NCBI RefSeq assembly: GCF_007993735.1
Contig: NZ_CP042453.1
Coordinates: 1,736,001-1,800,000, forward strand
DNA length: 64,000 nt
Direction: 5' to 3'
Source: Arenimonas daejeonensis
GTDB taxonomy: Bacteria; Pseudomonadota; Gammaproteobacteria; Xanthomonadales; Xanthomonadaceae
Below are positions 56,905 through 64,000 of the stretch, in pieces. Each line of letters begins with the position of its first letter. Position 1 is the stretch's first letter. The notes under the pieces are model-generated. The model was not told where the DNA came from. It worked only from the letters and a program-made list of their open reading frames with translations, and did not search any database. Position numbers and translations under genes: made by a program.

Positions 56905-56950
56905 GGTGATGACGGCACCAGATCCAGCCCCCGAGCTTCAAATAGCGGAG

Positions 56951-56981
56951 CAAAGAAAAACCCGCGGTTTCCCGCGGGTTT
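56951..56981 (-). terminator. Rho-independent terminator of the rpsB-tsf operon
   Basis: Stem AACCCGCGG/CCGCGGGTT with a 4-nt loop. On the minus strand it is followed by TTTTCTTTGC. It begins 26 bp after the tsf stop. It separates rpsB-tsf from pyrH, which must then be transcribed from its own promoter within or near the repeat region, or by read-through. Confidence 0.85.
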
Positions 56982-57007
56982 TCCTGTTTCGGCAAGAGCG
57001 CGATGGA

Positions 57008-57883
57008 TCAGACCGCCATAGCCTTCGCGACTTCGGCCGCGTAATCCTCGACCACCTTCTCGATGCCTTCGCCGACGGCCAGGCGCTGGAAACCGACCAC
57101 TTCGGCGCCGGCGGCCTTCAGCGTGGCCTCCACCGACAGGTCGGTGTTGAGCACGTACGGCTGGCCGTACAGCGTCACCTCGTTGACGATCTTGGCGACC
57201 TTGCCGCCGATGATCTTCTCGAGGATCTCGGCCGGCTTGGCCTTGTCCTTGTCCGACATCTTGGCCAGCTCGATTTCCTTTTCCTTGGCCAGGAAGTCGG
57301 CCGGCACGTCGGCCGCCTTGTTGTACGGCGGGTTCATCGCTGCCACGTGCATGGCGATGCCACGGGCCAGCTCGACGTCGCCGCCCTTGAGCTCGACCAG
57401 CACGCCGATGCGGCCGCCGTGGATGTAGGCGGCCACGTGGTTCGTGGTGTCCACCTTGGCCAGGCGGCGCACGTCCACCTTCTCGCCGACCTTGGCGATG
57501 ACGGCGGCACGGGCTTCCTCGACGGTCTCGCCGGACGGCAGCTTGGCCGACTTCAGCGCGTCCGCGTCGGCGGCGCCGGAGGCCAGCGCGGCCTGGGCGA
57601 CGGCATTGGTGAAGGACATGAAGTTGTCGTCCTTGGCCACGAAGTCGGTTTCCGAGTTGATCTCGACCAGCACGGCCTTGCCACCGTCGGTGGCGGCCAC
57701 GATGCGGCCTTCGGCGGCAACGCGGTCGGCCTTCTTGTCGGCCTTGGCCAGGCCGGACTTGCGCAGCCACTCGGCCGCGGCGTCGATGTCACCGCCGGTG
57801 GTGGTGAGCGCCTTCTTGCACTCCATCATGCCGGCGCCGGTCCGCTCGCGCAGATCCTTCACAAGGGAAGCCGTGATTTCCAT
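57008..57883 (-). CDS. tsf: Elongation factor Ts
   Basis: Nucleotide exchange factor for EF-Tu; intact at 291 residues. [20 protein letters not shown] is the N-terminal motif, with the [13 protein letters not shown] contact region (EF-Tu binding) in [27 protein letters not shown] and [17 protein letters not shown] follow. GGAG precedes the ATG. Downstream of rpsB as in nearly all bacteria; a strong terminator follows. Confidence 0.97.
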   Translation of the reverse strand: MEITASLVKDLRERTGAGMMECKKALTTTGGDIDAAAEWLRKSGLAKADKKADRVAAEGRIVAATDGGKAVLVEINSETDFVAKDDNFMSFTNAVAQAALASGAADADALKSAKLPSGETVEEARAAVIAKVGEKVDVRRLAKVDTTNHVAAYIHGGRIGVLVELKGGDVELARGIAMHVAAMNPPYNKAADVPADFLAKEKEIELAKMSDKDKAKPAEILEKIIGGKVAKIVNEVTLYGQPYVLNTDLSVEATLKAAGAEVVGFQRLAVGEGIEKVVEDYAAEVAKAMAV

Positions 57884-57985
57884 GGGGTATCTCCAACTAT
57901 TTTGATTGGGCGCGCCGGCGGGGCCGGCACGCTCGAAAGTGGGGCCGCGGCGCATTCTGGCGCCGCGGCATGACGCGGGTATGGC

Positions 57986-58816
57986 TTAGCGCTTGTCGCC
58001 GGCCGGGCGGCGGGCCGGGCGCTTGTCGTCGCGCGGGGCGCGGCGCGGGGCGGCCTTCTTGTCTTCCTTGGCGACCGGGTTGCCCTCGGCGTCCAGCTCG
58101 ACGAAGTCGTCGGCGGCCACGTGGGCCTGCGGCGAAGCGGCCTTGCCCTCGAGCACGGCGTCGGCGGCGGCGCGCACGTACAGCTGCACGGCACGGATGG
58201 CGTCGTCGTTGCCCGGGATCGCGTAGTCGACCAGGTTGGGGTCGTAGTTGGTGTCGACGACGGCGATGACCGGGATGCCGAGCTTCTTGGCTTCCTGCAC
58301 GGCGATGTTCTCGTGGCCGATGTCGATCACGAACAGCGCGTCGGGCAGGCGGTTCATTTCCTTGATGCCGCCCAGCGAGGCTTCCAGCTTGTCGCGCTCG
58401 CGGCGCAGGCCCAGCACTTCGTGCTTGACCAGCTTCTCGAAGGTGCCGTCGGTTTCAGCGGCCTCGAGTTCCTTCAGGCGGGCGACCGACTTCTTCACGG
58501 TGGCGAAGTTGGTCAGGGTGCCGCCCAGCCAGCGCATGCTCATGTACGGCTGGCCGCAGCGGATCGCCTCTTCCTTGATCGAGTCGCGGGCCGAACGCTT
58601 GGTGCCGACGAACAGGATGGTGCCGCGCTTCTGGGCGATGGCCGAGATGTAGTTCATCGCGTCCACGAACAGCGGCAGGGTCTTCTCGAGGTTGATGATG
58701 TGGATCTTGCCGCGGGCGCCGAAGATGTACGGGCCCATCTTGGGGTTCCAGTAGCGGGTCTGGTGGCCGAAGTGCACGCCGGCTTCCAGCATCTGGCGCA
58801 TGGTGACCTGGGTCAT
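57986..58816 (-). CDS. rpsB: 30S ribosomal protein S2
   Basis: Small-subunit protein of 276 residues, intact. [29 protein letters not shown] and [32 protein letters not shown] are conserved S2 segments. [41 protein letters not shown] completes the core. The C-terminal tail is long and very basic ([19 protein letters not shown]), longer than in E. coli S2. A roughly 195-nt leader and a TATAAT promoter lie upstream. Confidence 0.97.
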   Translation of the reverse strand: MTQVTMRQMLEAGVHFGHQTRYWNPKMGPYIFGARGKIHIINLEKTLPLFVDAMNYISAIAQKRGTILFVGTKRSARDSIKEEAIRCGQPYMSMRWLGGTLTNFATVKKSVARLKELEAAETDGTFEKLVKHEVLGLRRERDKLEASLGGIKEMNRLPDALFVIDIGHENIAVQEAKKLGIPVIAVVDTNYDPNLVDYAIPGNDDAIRAVQLYVRAAADAVLEGKAASPQAHVAADDFVELDAEGNPVAKEDKKAAPRRAPRDDKRPARRPAGDKR

Positions 58817-59049
58817 CGTGGTATTTCCTTGAACAGGGAGCCGGCCGCGCGCTGGCGGCTTCGGAGCTCCGGGGTTGGGCCTCCACCAGGCTGCCGTCTC
58901 GAACCCCGGGACCGTGGTCCCCGGGCACCCCGGGACGGGGGATGGCCTGGTGTGTGTATTCGCCGGTGACGCCCGGCGTGGGCGGTTCGAGGCCGGACAG
59001 GCCGGTTTCGAGCCGCGGGATTATAGCCCGCTGGCCGAATCGGCCGCAA
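58817..59049 (-). promoter_or_regulatory. rpsB promoter and long leader
   Basis: On the minus strand a perfect -10 TATAAT (59025-59020) is preceded at 18 bp by TTGCGG (59049-59044). Transcription would start near 59013, giving a leader of about 195 nt before rpsB. The leader holds several GC-rich hairpins, such as CCCGGGACC/GGTCCCCGGG near 58905-58925. S2 represses its own operon through such a leader in E. coli; the same is inferred here. Confidence 0.55.
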
Positions 59050-59068
59050 GCAAGGATAATCCCCGGCC

Positions 59069-59844
59069 ATGAGGATCACCCTGAAAAGCCCCGAGGACAT
59101 CGAGCGCATGCGCGTGGCCGGCCGTTTGGCCGCCGAAGTGCTGCAGGTCGTCGCCCCCACGTGAAGCCCGGCGTGACCACCGCCGAACTGGACCGGATCT
59201 GCCACGACCACATCGTGGACGTGCAGAAGGCCATCCCGGCCAATGTCGGCTACAAGGGGTTCCCGGCGACCATCTGCACCTCGGTCAACAACGTCATCTG
59301 CCACGGCATCCCGTCCGAGGCCAAGGTCCTGAAGGACGGCGACATCGTCAACATCGACGTCACCGTGATCAAGGACGGCTGGCACGGCGACACCAGCCGG
59401 ATGTACCTGGTCGGCGAGCCCAGCATCAAGGCCAGGCGCCTGGTGGACGTGACCCGCGAGGCGATGTTCCGCGGCATCCGGGTCGTGAAGCCCGGCGCCA
59501 CCCTGGGCGACATCGGCCACGCCATCCAGACCTATGCCGAGTCCCAGCGTTTCTCCGTGGTGCGCGAGTACTGCGGCCACGGCATCGGCCAGATCTACCA
59601 CGAGGACCCGCAGGTCCTGCACTACGGCCAGCCGATGACCGGCGTGGTGCTGCAGAAGGGCATGACCTTCACCATCGAGCCGATGATCAACGAGGGCAGC
59701 CGCCACACCAAGCTGCTCAACGACGGCTGGACCGTGGTGACCCGCGACAAGTCGCTGTCGGCGCAGTGGGAGCACACGGTGGTGGTCACCGACGACGGCG
59801 TCGAGATCCTGACCCGCCTGCCCGGCGACGACAACGAGCTGTGA
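59069..59844 (+). CDS. map: Type I methionine aminopeptidase, frameshifted
   Basis: Removes N-terminal methionine from nascent proteins; about 258 residues when repaired. MRITLKSPEDIERMRVAGRLAAEVL leads to a C5 run near 59157 that has lost one base; repair gives VAPHVKPGVTTAELDRICH. Metal ligands are in GDIVNIDVTVIKDGWHGDTSRMY, VVREYCGHGIGQIYHEDP, TFTIEPMINEG and SAQWEHTVVVT. Divergent from rpsB, a common arrangement. Confidence 0.95.
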
Positions 59845-59895
59845 CCGGGGCCGGCCGGTGAGCGCCGTCCCGACATCGCCCGAACTCCCCTGTCC

Positions 59896-62511
59896 GTGGC
59901 CCTGGCTGCCGCGACCGACGATGCCGCCTGGCGCGAGGCCGCCAAGGCCGGCCTGGCCGCGCGCCGCGCCGGACTGCGGCGCCGCTTCGAGGCCGGCGAG
60001 GCCATCGACCGGCTGGTGTCGCTGTGCAACGAAGCCAGCGACACCGTGGTGACCTCCGCCTGGTCGCGCTGCCTGCCGGCCGACGCCCCGCTGCAGCTGC
60101 TGGCCACCGGTGGCTACGGCCGCGCCGAGCTCTACCCGCAGTCCGACATCGACCTGCTGGTGCTGGCCGAACCCGAGGCACAGAAGGCGCACGAGGCCGC
60201 GATCGGCCACTTCTTCTCCCTGCTGTGGGATGCCGGCCTGGCCACCAGCCAGGCGGTGCGTTCGACCGCGCAGTGTGTCGAGGCCGCGCGCGAGGACATC
60301 ACCGTGCTCACCGCGCTGATGGAATGCCGGGTACTGGCCGGCGCCACCGACACGCCCGCGCAACTGGCCACCGCACTGGCGCCGACGGTGCTGTGGCCAC
60401 CGGCGGAATACTTCGACGCCAAACGCGCCGAACAGCGCACCCGCCACGCCCGATTCCACGATACCGCACACAACCTCGAACCCAACATCAAGGAAGGCCC
60501 GGGCGGTCTGCGCGACCTGCAGACCGTGACCTGGATGGGCATGCGCCTGTACGGCGTGCCCGGCCTGCGCGCCCTGGTGCCGCTGGGCCTGCTTGGTGAG
60601 GACGAGTGCGCCAGCCTGGAGCGCGAATGGCGGATCCTTGCGCGGCTGCGCTTCGGCCTGCACCTGCTGGCCAACCGCCGCGAAGAGCGCCTGGGCTTCG
60701 ACCACCAGAAGGCGCTGGCGGCCATGCTCGGGCTGAAGGACGAACACCGCGACAACCTCGCGGTCGAGCAGATGATGCAGGGCTTCTTCCGCAGCGCCGC
60801 CACGGTGATGCGCATCAACGACCGCCTGCTGCAGCGTTTCGAGGAGCAGCTTTCCGCGAAGGAAGTGCCGGAGCCGGCGGGCGAGGGTTACGAACTGCGC
60901 CACGGCTATCTTGCGATGACGCAGCCGCAGCAACTGCGCGAAGGCTTGGCGCCGATGCTGTCGCTGTTCGCCGCCTGGGACGCGCTGCCCGAAGCGCGCG
61001 GCCTGCATTCGGAAACCGCGCGCGCGCTGGGCGAGTCGCTCAGCGCCATCCGCCCCTACGAGGAACAGCCGCCGGATGTGCGCCAGCAGTTCATGGCCCT
61101 GCTGCAGACGCGCCAGGCCGTGGCCACGCTGACGCGCATGGCCCGCCTGGGCGTGCTGGCGCGTTACCTGCCGGCTTTCGGGCGCGTGTCGGGGCGCATG
61201 CAGTACGACCTTTTCCACGTCTACACGGTGGACCAGCACACGCTGACGGTGCTGGCGCACATGGACGGTTTCGCGCGCCGGGTGGACGAGCGTTTCGCCA
61301 TCGCCCACGAAATCCTTCCGCGCCTGCGCAAGCCCCACCTGCTGCTGCTGGCCGGTCTGTTCCACGACATCGCCAAGGGCCGCGGCGGCGACCATTCCGA
61401 ACTGGGCGCGGTGGACGCGCGCGAATTCGCCGCCGCGCACGCCATGCCCGAGGCCGACGCCGACCTGCTGGCCTGGCTGGTCGAACAGCACCTGCTGATG
61501 TCGGTCACCGCCCAGCGCCAGGACATCTCCGATCCCGAGGTGGTGGCGCGTTTCGCCGGCAAGGTCGCCGACCGCGAACACCTGGACTACCTCTACCTGC
61601 TGACCTGCGCCGACATCGCCGGCACCAGCCCGAAACTCTGGAACGCCTGGAAGGACCGGCTGCTGGCCGACCTGTACGCGGCCACGCGCTTCGCGCTGCG
61701 GCGCGGCCTGGAAAACCCGGTGCACGCCAACGAGATCATGGCCGAGACCCGCGCCGTGGCCATGGAACGGCTGCTGGGCGAAGGCCTGGACCAGGCCGAG
61801 GTCGAACACATCTGGGCCGCCTATCCCGATGTCGGGTTCCTGCGTTACCGGCCCGAGCAGATCGCCTGGCAGACCCGCGGCATCGCCGAGGCCGGCGGCG
61901 CCGAGACCGTGGTGCTGGTGCGGCCGCACGTGCAGGACGCCGGCCTGGAAGTGTTCGTGCGCACGCCCGACCGCGACGGCCTGTTCGCGGCCCTGGTCGC
62001 CACGCTGGACCGCCTGGGCTTGAACGTGCTGCAAGCGCGCGTGCTCAACTCCGCCGACGGCCACGCGCTCGACTCGTTCCAGGCGATCGCGCCGCAGGGC
62101 ATCGCGCCGGAACCCTCGGCCGTGGTGGCCGCGCTGAAGGCCGCATTGCGCGACCCGGCCCGCGTGCGTCCGGCCAAACGCGCCGCGCCGCGCCAGCTGC
62201 GGCATTTCCGCGTGCCCGCGCGCGTGGACTTCGACCACCTGGCCGACGGCAGCCGCACCCGCATGTCCCTGGTCTGCACCGACCAGCCCGGCCTGCTGGC
62301 CGGCGTGGCCCAGGTGCTGCGCCAGCACCGCCTGCGCCTGCACGACGCCCGCATCGCCACCTTCGGCGAGAAGGTGGAGGACTTTTTCCTGCTCACCGAC
62401 GAGCGCGACCGCGCCATCGAGGACCAGGCCCTGTTGGACGAGCTGCGCCAGGCCATCGTGGCCTGCGTCGATGGAGAGACGGAAGATGGCAAGAAAGAAG
62501 CCAAACACTGA
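59896..62511 (+). CDS. glnD: Bifunctional PII uridylyltransferase/uridylyl-removing enzyme
   Basis: Nitrogen sensor that modifies PII (GlnB/GlnK) according to glutamine; 871 residues from GTG 59896. The nucleotidyltransferase motif [33 protein letters not shown], the HD hydrolase motif [17 protein letters not shown] and two C-terminal ACT domains ([17 protein letters not shown] and [17 protein letters not shown]) are in order. A better Shine-Dalgarno precedes a GTG at 59858; one lost C in CTCCCCTG would join it in frame (MSAVPTSPELPLSVAL), so the true start may be earlier. Overlaps dapD by 26 bp. Confidence 0.94.
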   Translation: MALAAATDDAAWREAAKAGLAARRAGLRRRFEAGEAIDRLVSLCNEASDTVVTSAWSRCLPADAPLQLLATGGYGRAELYPQSDIDLLVLAEPEAQKAHEAAIGHFFSLLWDAGLATSQAVRSTAQCVEAAREDITVLTALMECRVLAGATDTPAQLATALAPTVLWPPAEYFDAKRAEQRTRHARFHDTAHNLEPNIKEGPGGLRDLQTVTWMGMRLYGVPGLRALVPLGLLGEDECASLEREWRILARLRFGLHLLANRREERLGFDHQKALAAMLGLKDEHRDNLAVEQMMQGFFRSAATVMRINDRLLQRFEEQLSAKEVPEPAGEGYELRHGYLAMTQPQQLREGLAPMLSLFAAWDALPEARGLHSETARALGESLSAIRPYEEQPPDVRQQFMALLQTRQAVATLTRMARLGVLARYLPAFGRVSGRMQYDLFHVYTVDQHTLTVLAHMDGFARRVDERFAIAHEILPRLRKPHLLLLAGLFHDIAKGRGGDHSELGAVDAREFAAAHAMPEADADLLAWLVEQHLLMSVTAQRQDISDPEVVARFAGKVADREHLDYLYLLTCADIAGTSPKLWNAWKDRLLADLYAATRFALRRGLENPVHANEIMAETRAVAMERLLGEGLDQAEVEHIWAAYPDVGFLRYRPEQIAWQTRGIAEAGGAETVVLVRPHVQDAGLEVFVRTPDRDGLFAALVATLDRLGLNVLQARVLNSADGHALDSFQAIAPQGIAPEPSAVVAALKAALRDPARVRPAKRAAPRQLRHFRVPARVDFDHLADGSRTRMSLVCTDQPGLLAGVAQVLRQHRLRLHDARIATFGEKVEDFFLLTDERDRAIEDQALLDELRQAIVACVDGETEDGKKEAKH

Positions 62512-63334
62512 ACAACTGCAGGCGATCATCGAGGATGCCTTCGAGCGCCGCGCCACCCTGAGCGTGGCCGAGATCGACGGCTCCACGCGGCCGGCGGTGG
62601 AAGAGGCGATCGCACTGCTGGAATCGGGCAAGGCGCGCGTCGCCACCCCGGGCGCCAAGGGCTGGGAAACGCACCAGTGGCTGAAGAAGGCCGTGCTGCT
62701 GTATTTCCGTGTCAACGACATGCAACTGGTGGAAAGCTACCCGGCGCCGTACTGGGACAAGGTGCCGCTGCGGTTCGAGGGTTTCGACGAGAACGACTTC
62801 CGCGAGCTCGGCGCGCGCGTGGTGCCGGGCGCCGTGGTGCGCGCCGGCGCGCACATCGGCAAGGACGTGGTGCTGATGCCCAGTTTTGTCAACATCGGCG
62901 CGTACGTCGGCGCCGGCACCATGGTGGACACGTGGGCCACGGTGGGCAGCTGCGCACAGGTCGGCAAGAACTGCCATCTGTCCGGCGGCGCCGGCATCGG
63001 CGGCGTGCTGGAACCGCTGCAGGCCGGCCCGACCATCATCGAGGACAACTGCTTCATCGGCGCCCGTGCCGAAGTGGTGGAAGGCGTGGTGGTGGAGCAG
63101 GGCAGCGTCATCGGCATGGGCGTGTTCATCGGCCAGAGCACACGCATCTACAACCGAGCAACGGGCGAAATCAGCTACGGCCGCGTGCCGGCCGGCAGCG
63201 TCGTGGTCTCGGGCTCGCTGCCTTCGGCCGACGGAAAATATTCGCTGTACTGCGCGGTGATCGTGAAGCAGGTGGATGCCAAGACCCGCGCCAAGACCTC
63301 GGTGAACGAACTTCTTCGCGGCGCCGTGGAGTGA
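62486..63334 (+). CDS. dapD: 2,3,4,5-tetrahydropyridine-2,6-dicarboxylate N-succinyltransferase
   Basis: Succinylates tetrahydrodipicolinate in lysine and diaminopimelate synthesis; 282 residues. The N-terminal helical part [18 protein letters not shown] is followed by hexapeptide coils ([48 protein letters not shown] in pieces) and the C-terminal [33 protein letters not shown] precedes the chosen ATG; one five codons upstream lacks this. Grouped with glnD, yffB and dapE. Confidence 0.94.
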   Translation: MARKKPNTEQLQAIIEDAFERRATLSVAEIDGSTRPAVEEAIALLESGKARVATPGAKGWETHQWLKKAVLLYFRVNDMQLVESYPAPYWDKVPLRFEGFDENDFRELGARVVPGAVVRAGAHIGKDVVLMPSFVNIGAYVGAGTMVDTWATVGSCAQVGKNCHLSGGAGIGGVLEPLQAGPTIIEDNCFIGARAEVVEGVVVEQGSVIGMGVFIGQSTRIYNRATGEISYGRVPAGSVVVSGSLPSADGKYSLYCAVIVKQVDAKTRAKTSVNELLRGAVE

Positions 63335-63341
63335 TTTTTAC

Positions 63342-63434
63342 CACGGATTTACACGGATAAAGGCGGATAAAAGCGGATGAATCAGTTGAGAATCCCTATC
63401 CGCTCTTATCCGGATTTTTCCGCGTGAATCCGTG
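63342..63434. repeat. Imperfect hairpin repeat with CGGATAAAAGCGG-type units
   Basis: Arms 63342-63378 and 63398-63434 (37 nt each) pair with about six mismatches around a 19-nt loop. The left arm is built from short repeats of the type CGGATAA (ACACGGATAAAGGCGGATAAA). It lies 7 bp after dapD and 21 bp before yffB. It is AT-richer than its surroundings and resembles dispersed intergenic repeats seen in other gammaproteobacteria. It could also end dapD transcription. Confidence 0.75.
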
Positions 63435-63455
63435 TTGAAAAGAGGAATGTTACAA

Positions 63456-63815
63456 ATGGTCACGGTTTATGGTCTGGACGCCTGTGATACGTGCCGGAAG
63501 GCGCGCAACTGGCTCAAGCGCTTCGAGCTGGAGCACACGTTCGTTGACTACCGCGCCAACCGCGTGCCGGCCGAGACCCTGAAGACCTGGGCCACGCAGC
63601 TGGGCGGCTGGGACAAACTGATCAACAAGGCCTCCACCACCTGGCGCCAGCTGCCCGAGGGACGCAAGTCGCCGGGCAGCGACCCGGAATGGACCCTGCT
63701 GCTGAAGGAACATCCGGCCCTGGTCAAACGCCCGGTGCTGGTGACCGAAGACGGCACCATCAGCGTCGGTTTCACCGACAATGCCTGGAAACTGCGCTTC
63801 GGGATCAAAAAATGA
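63456..63815 (+). CDS. yffB: ArsC/Spx-family reductase-like protein (YffB)
   Basis: Small thioredoxin-fold protein of 119 residues of the Spx/MgsR/YffB group. [19 protein letters not shown] has a CxxC (Cys-Asp-Thr-Cys) at residues 10-13, and [19 protein letters not shown] the cis-proline region of the fold. YffB-type proteins are thought to be glutathione-dependent thiol reductases, not arsenate reductases. GAGGA lies 9 nt before this ATG; an ATG three codons earlier touches the Shine-Dalgarno and is unlikely. Its stop overlaps the dapE start (ATGA). Confidence 0.85.
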   Translation: MVTVYGLDACDTCRKARNWLKRFELEHTFVDYRANRVPAETLKTWATQLGGWDKLINKASTTWRQLPEGRKSPGSDPEWTLLLKEHPALVKRPVLVTEDGTISVGFTDNAWKLRFGIKK

Positions 63816-64000
63816 GCGACGTGCTGGCCTTCACCCGCGAACTGATCGCCCGGCCCTCGGTGACACCGGAGGACGCCGGCTGCCAGGCGCTGATCTCGGC
63901 ACGGCTGGCCAAGGCCGGCTTCCGCTGCGAGCAGCTCGATTTCGGCGCGGTGAAGAACCTCTGGGCCACCCATGGTGAGGGCGGCGAGGTGCTGTGTTTC
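63812..64000 (+). CDS. dapE: Succinyl-diaminopimelate desuccinylase, N-terminal part (cut by window edge)
   Basis: Zinc aminoacylase-family enzyme that removes succinate from N-succinyl-LL-diaminopimelate in the same pathway as DapD. The visible 63 residues ([33 protein letters not shown], then [15 protein letters not shown]) are the M20-family start; metal-binding His and Asp motifs lie beyond the window. Coupled to yffB by ATGA overlap. Confidence 0.9.
   Translation, partial: MSDVLAFTRELIARPSVTPEDAGCQALISARLAKAGFRCEQLDFGAVKNLWATHGEGGEVLCF

Larger units (their letters stand above)
56263..56925. repeat. Composite inverted duplication carrying two family B hairpins
   Basis: The left and right halves match each other as reverse complements, in blocks: GGATCTGG near the outer ends, the family B hairpins, GGTGCGGTTT next to each, a GGTTAA block, and a long inverted repeat near the middle. 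The whole could fold back on itself over about 330 bp per side. No gene is recognisable in it. The long open frames crossing it have no family features. It fills the gap between tsf and pyrH. Confidence 0.7.

Noticed and set aside
56204..57973. 589-codon plus-strand frame across the repeats and tsf
   Set aside because: The part over tsf is antisense to a certain gene, and the part over the repeats is fold-back DNA without conserved protein features.
58813..62721. Open reading frame of about 1300 codons antisense to map and glnD
   Set aside because: It lies opposite well-supported genes and shows His/Gln/Gly-rich low-complexity text expected from the antisense of GC-rich codons. No family motif. 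The same holds for the long antisense frames over yhdP (26802-29915), dnaE (40063-42471), bamA (48683-50734) and leuS/amidohydrolase (18633-21362).

Overview
The window looks like a chromosomal segment of a GC-rich gammaproteobacterium, most likely of the Xanthomonadales (Xanthomonas/Lysobacter/Luteimonas group). The basis is the gene content and order: dnaE-rnhB-lpxB-lpxA-fabZ-lpxD-bamA-rseP-dxr-cdsA-uppS-frr-pyrH-tsf-rpsB, with glnD-dapD-yffB-dapE alongside, and leuS-lptE-holA-nadD-rsfS-rlmH-maf-rng-yhdP-tldD. I see no tRNA, rRNA, CRISPR array, prophage or transposase.

Layout. Positions 1-5.1 kb hold a truncated threonine dehydrogenase gene, an outer-membrane barrel protein, a beta-CASP metallo-hydrolase and a KefB/C-type antiporter. 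Positions 5.1-9.7 kb are an accessory stretch: a lipoprotein, two GNAT acetyltransferases, small exported or membrane proteins, and one visibly less GC-rich pair. Positions 9.7-19 kb hold a DUF885 lipoprotein, a queuosine-precursor transporter, a DUF502 protein, a Ser/Thr kinase fused to a formylglycine-enzyme-like domain, a CnoX-type thioredoxin, a small membrane-protein/XRE-regulator cassette and an exported amidohydrolase. Positions 19.2-34.8 kb are the plus-strand leuS-to-pmbA block covering translation, LPS export, NAD synthesis, ribosome silencing, RNA processing and TldD/PmbA proteolysis. Positions 34.8-59 kb are a long minus-strand block of isoprenoid, fatty-acid, lipid A, outer-membrane and translation genes. 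Positions 59-64 kb run on the plus strand again: map, glnD, dapD, yffB and the start of dapE.

How the genes work together. The minus-strand block joins envelope building (accA, fabZ, lpxA/B/D, bamA, cdsA, uppS, dxr, ispA, and rseP for envelope stress) to translation (rpsB, tsf, frr, pyrH). Most of its genes overlap by 4 bp or lie a few bases apart, as in long operons.

Two things stand out. First, about 28 frameshifts break about 20 genes, many of them essential (leuS, accA, bamA, dxr, cdsA, frr, map, tilS, rseP). Most sit in homopolymer runs and the frame is recovered at once in another phase, so I read them as uncorrected sequencing indels, and the affected CDS are given as single genes. 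Second, the only two long gene-free gaps (accA-dnaE and pyrH-tsf) are filled by inverted pairs of hairpin elements. Within each pair the core is conserved, but the stem sequence differs between copies while pairing is kept. These are the best candidates here for something undescribed. A third hairpin repeat lies between dapD and yffB.
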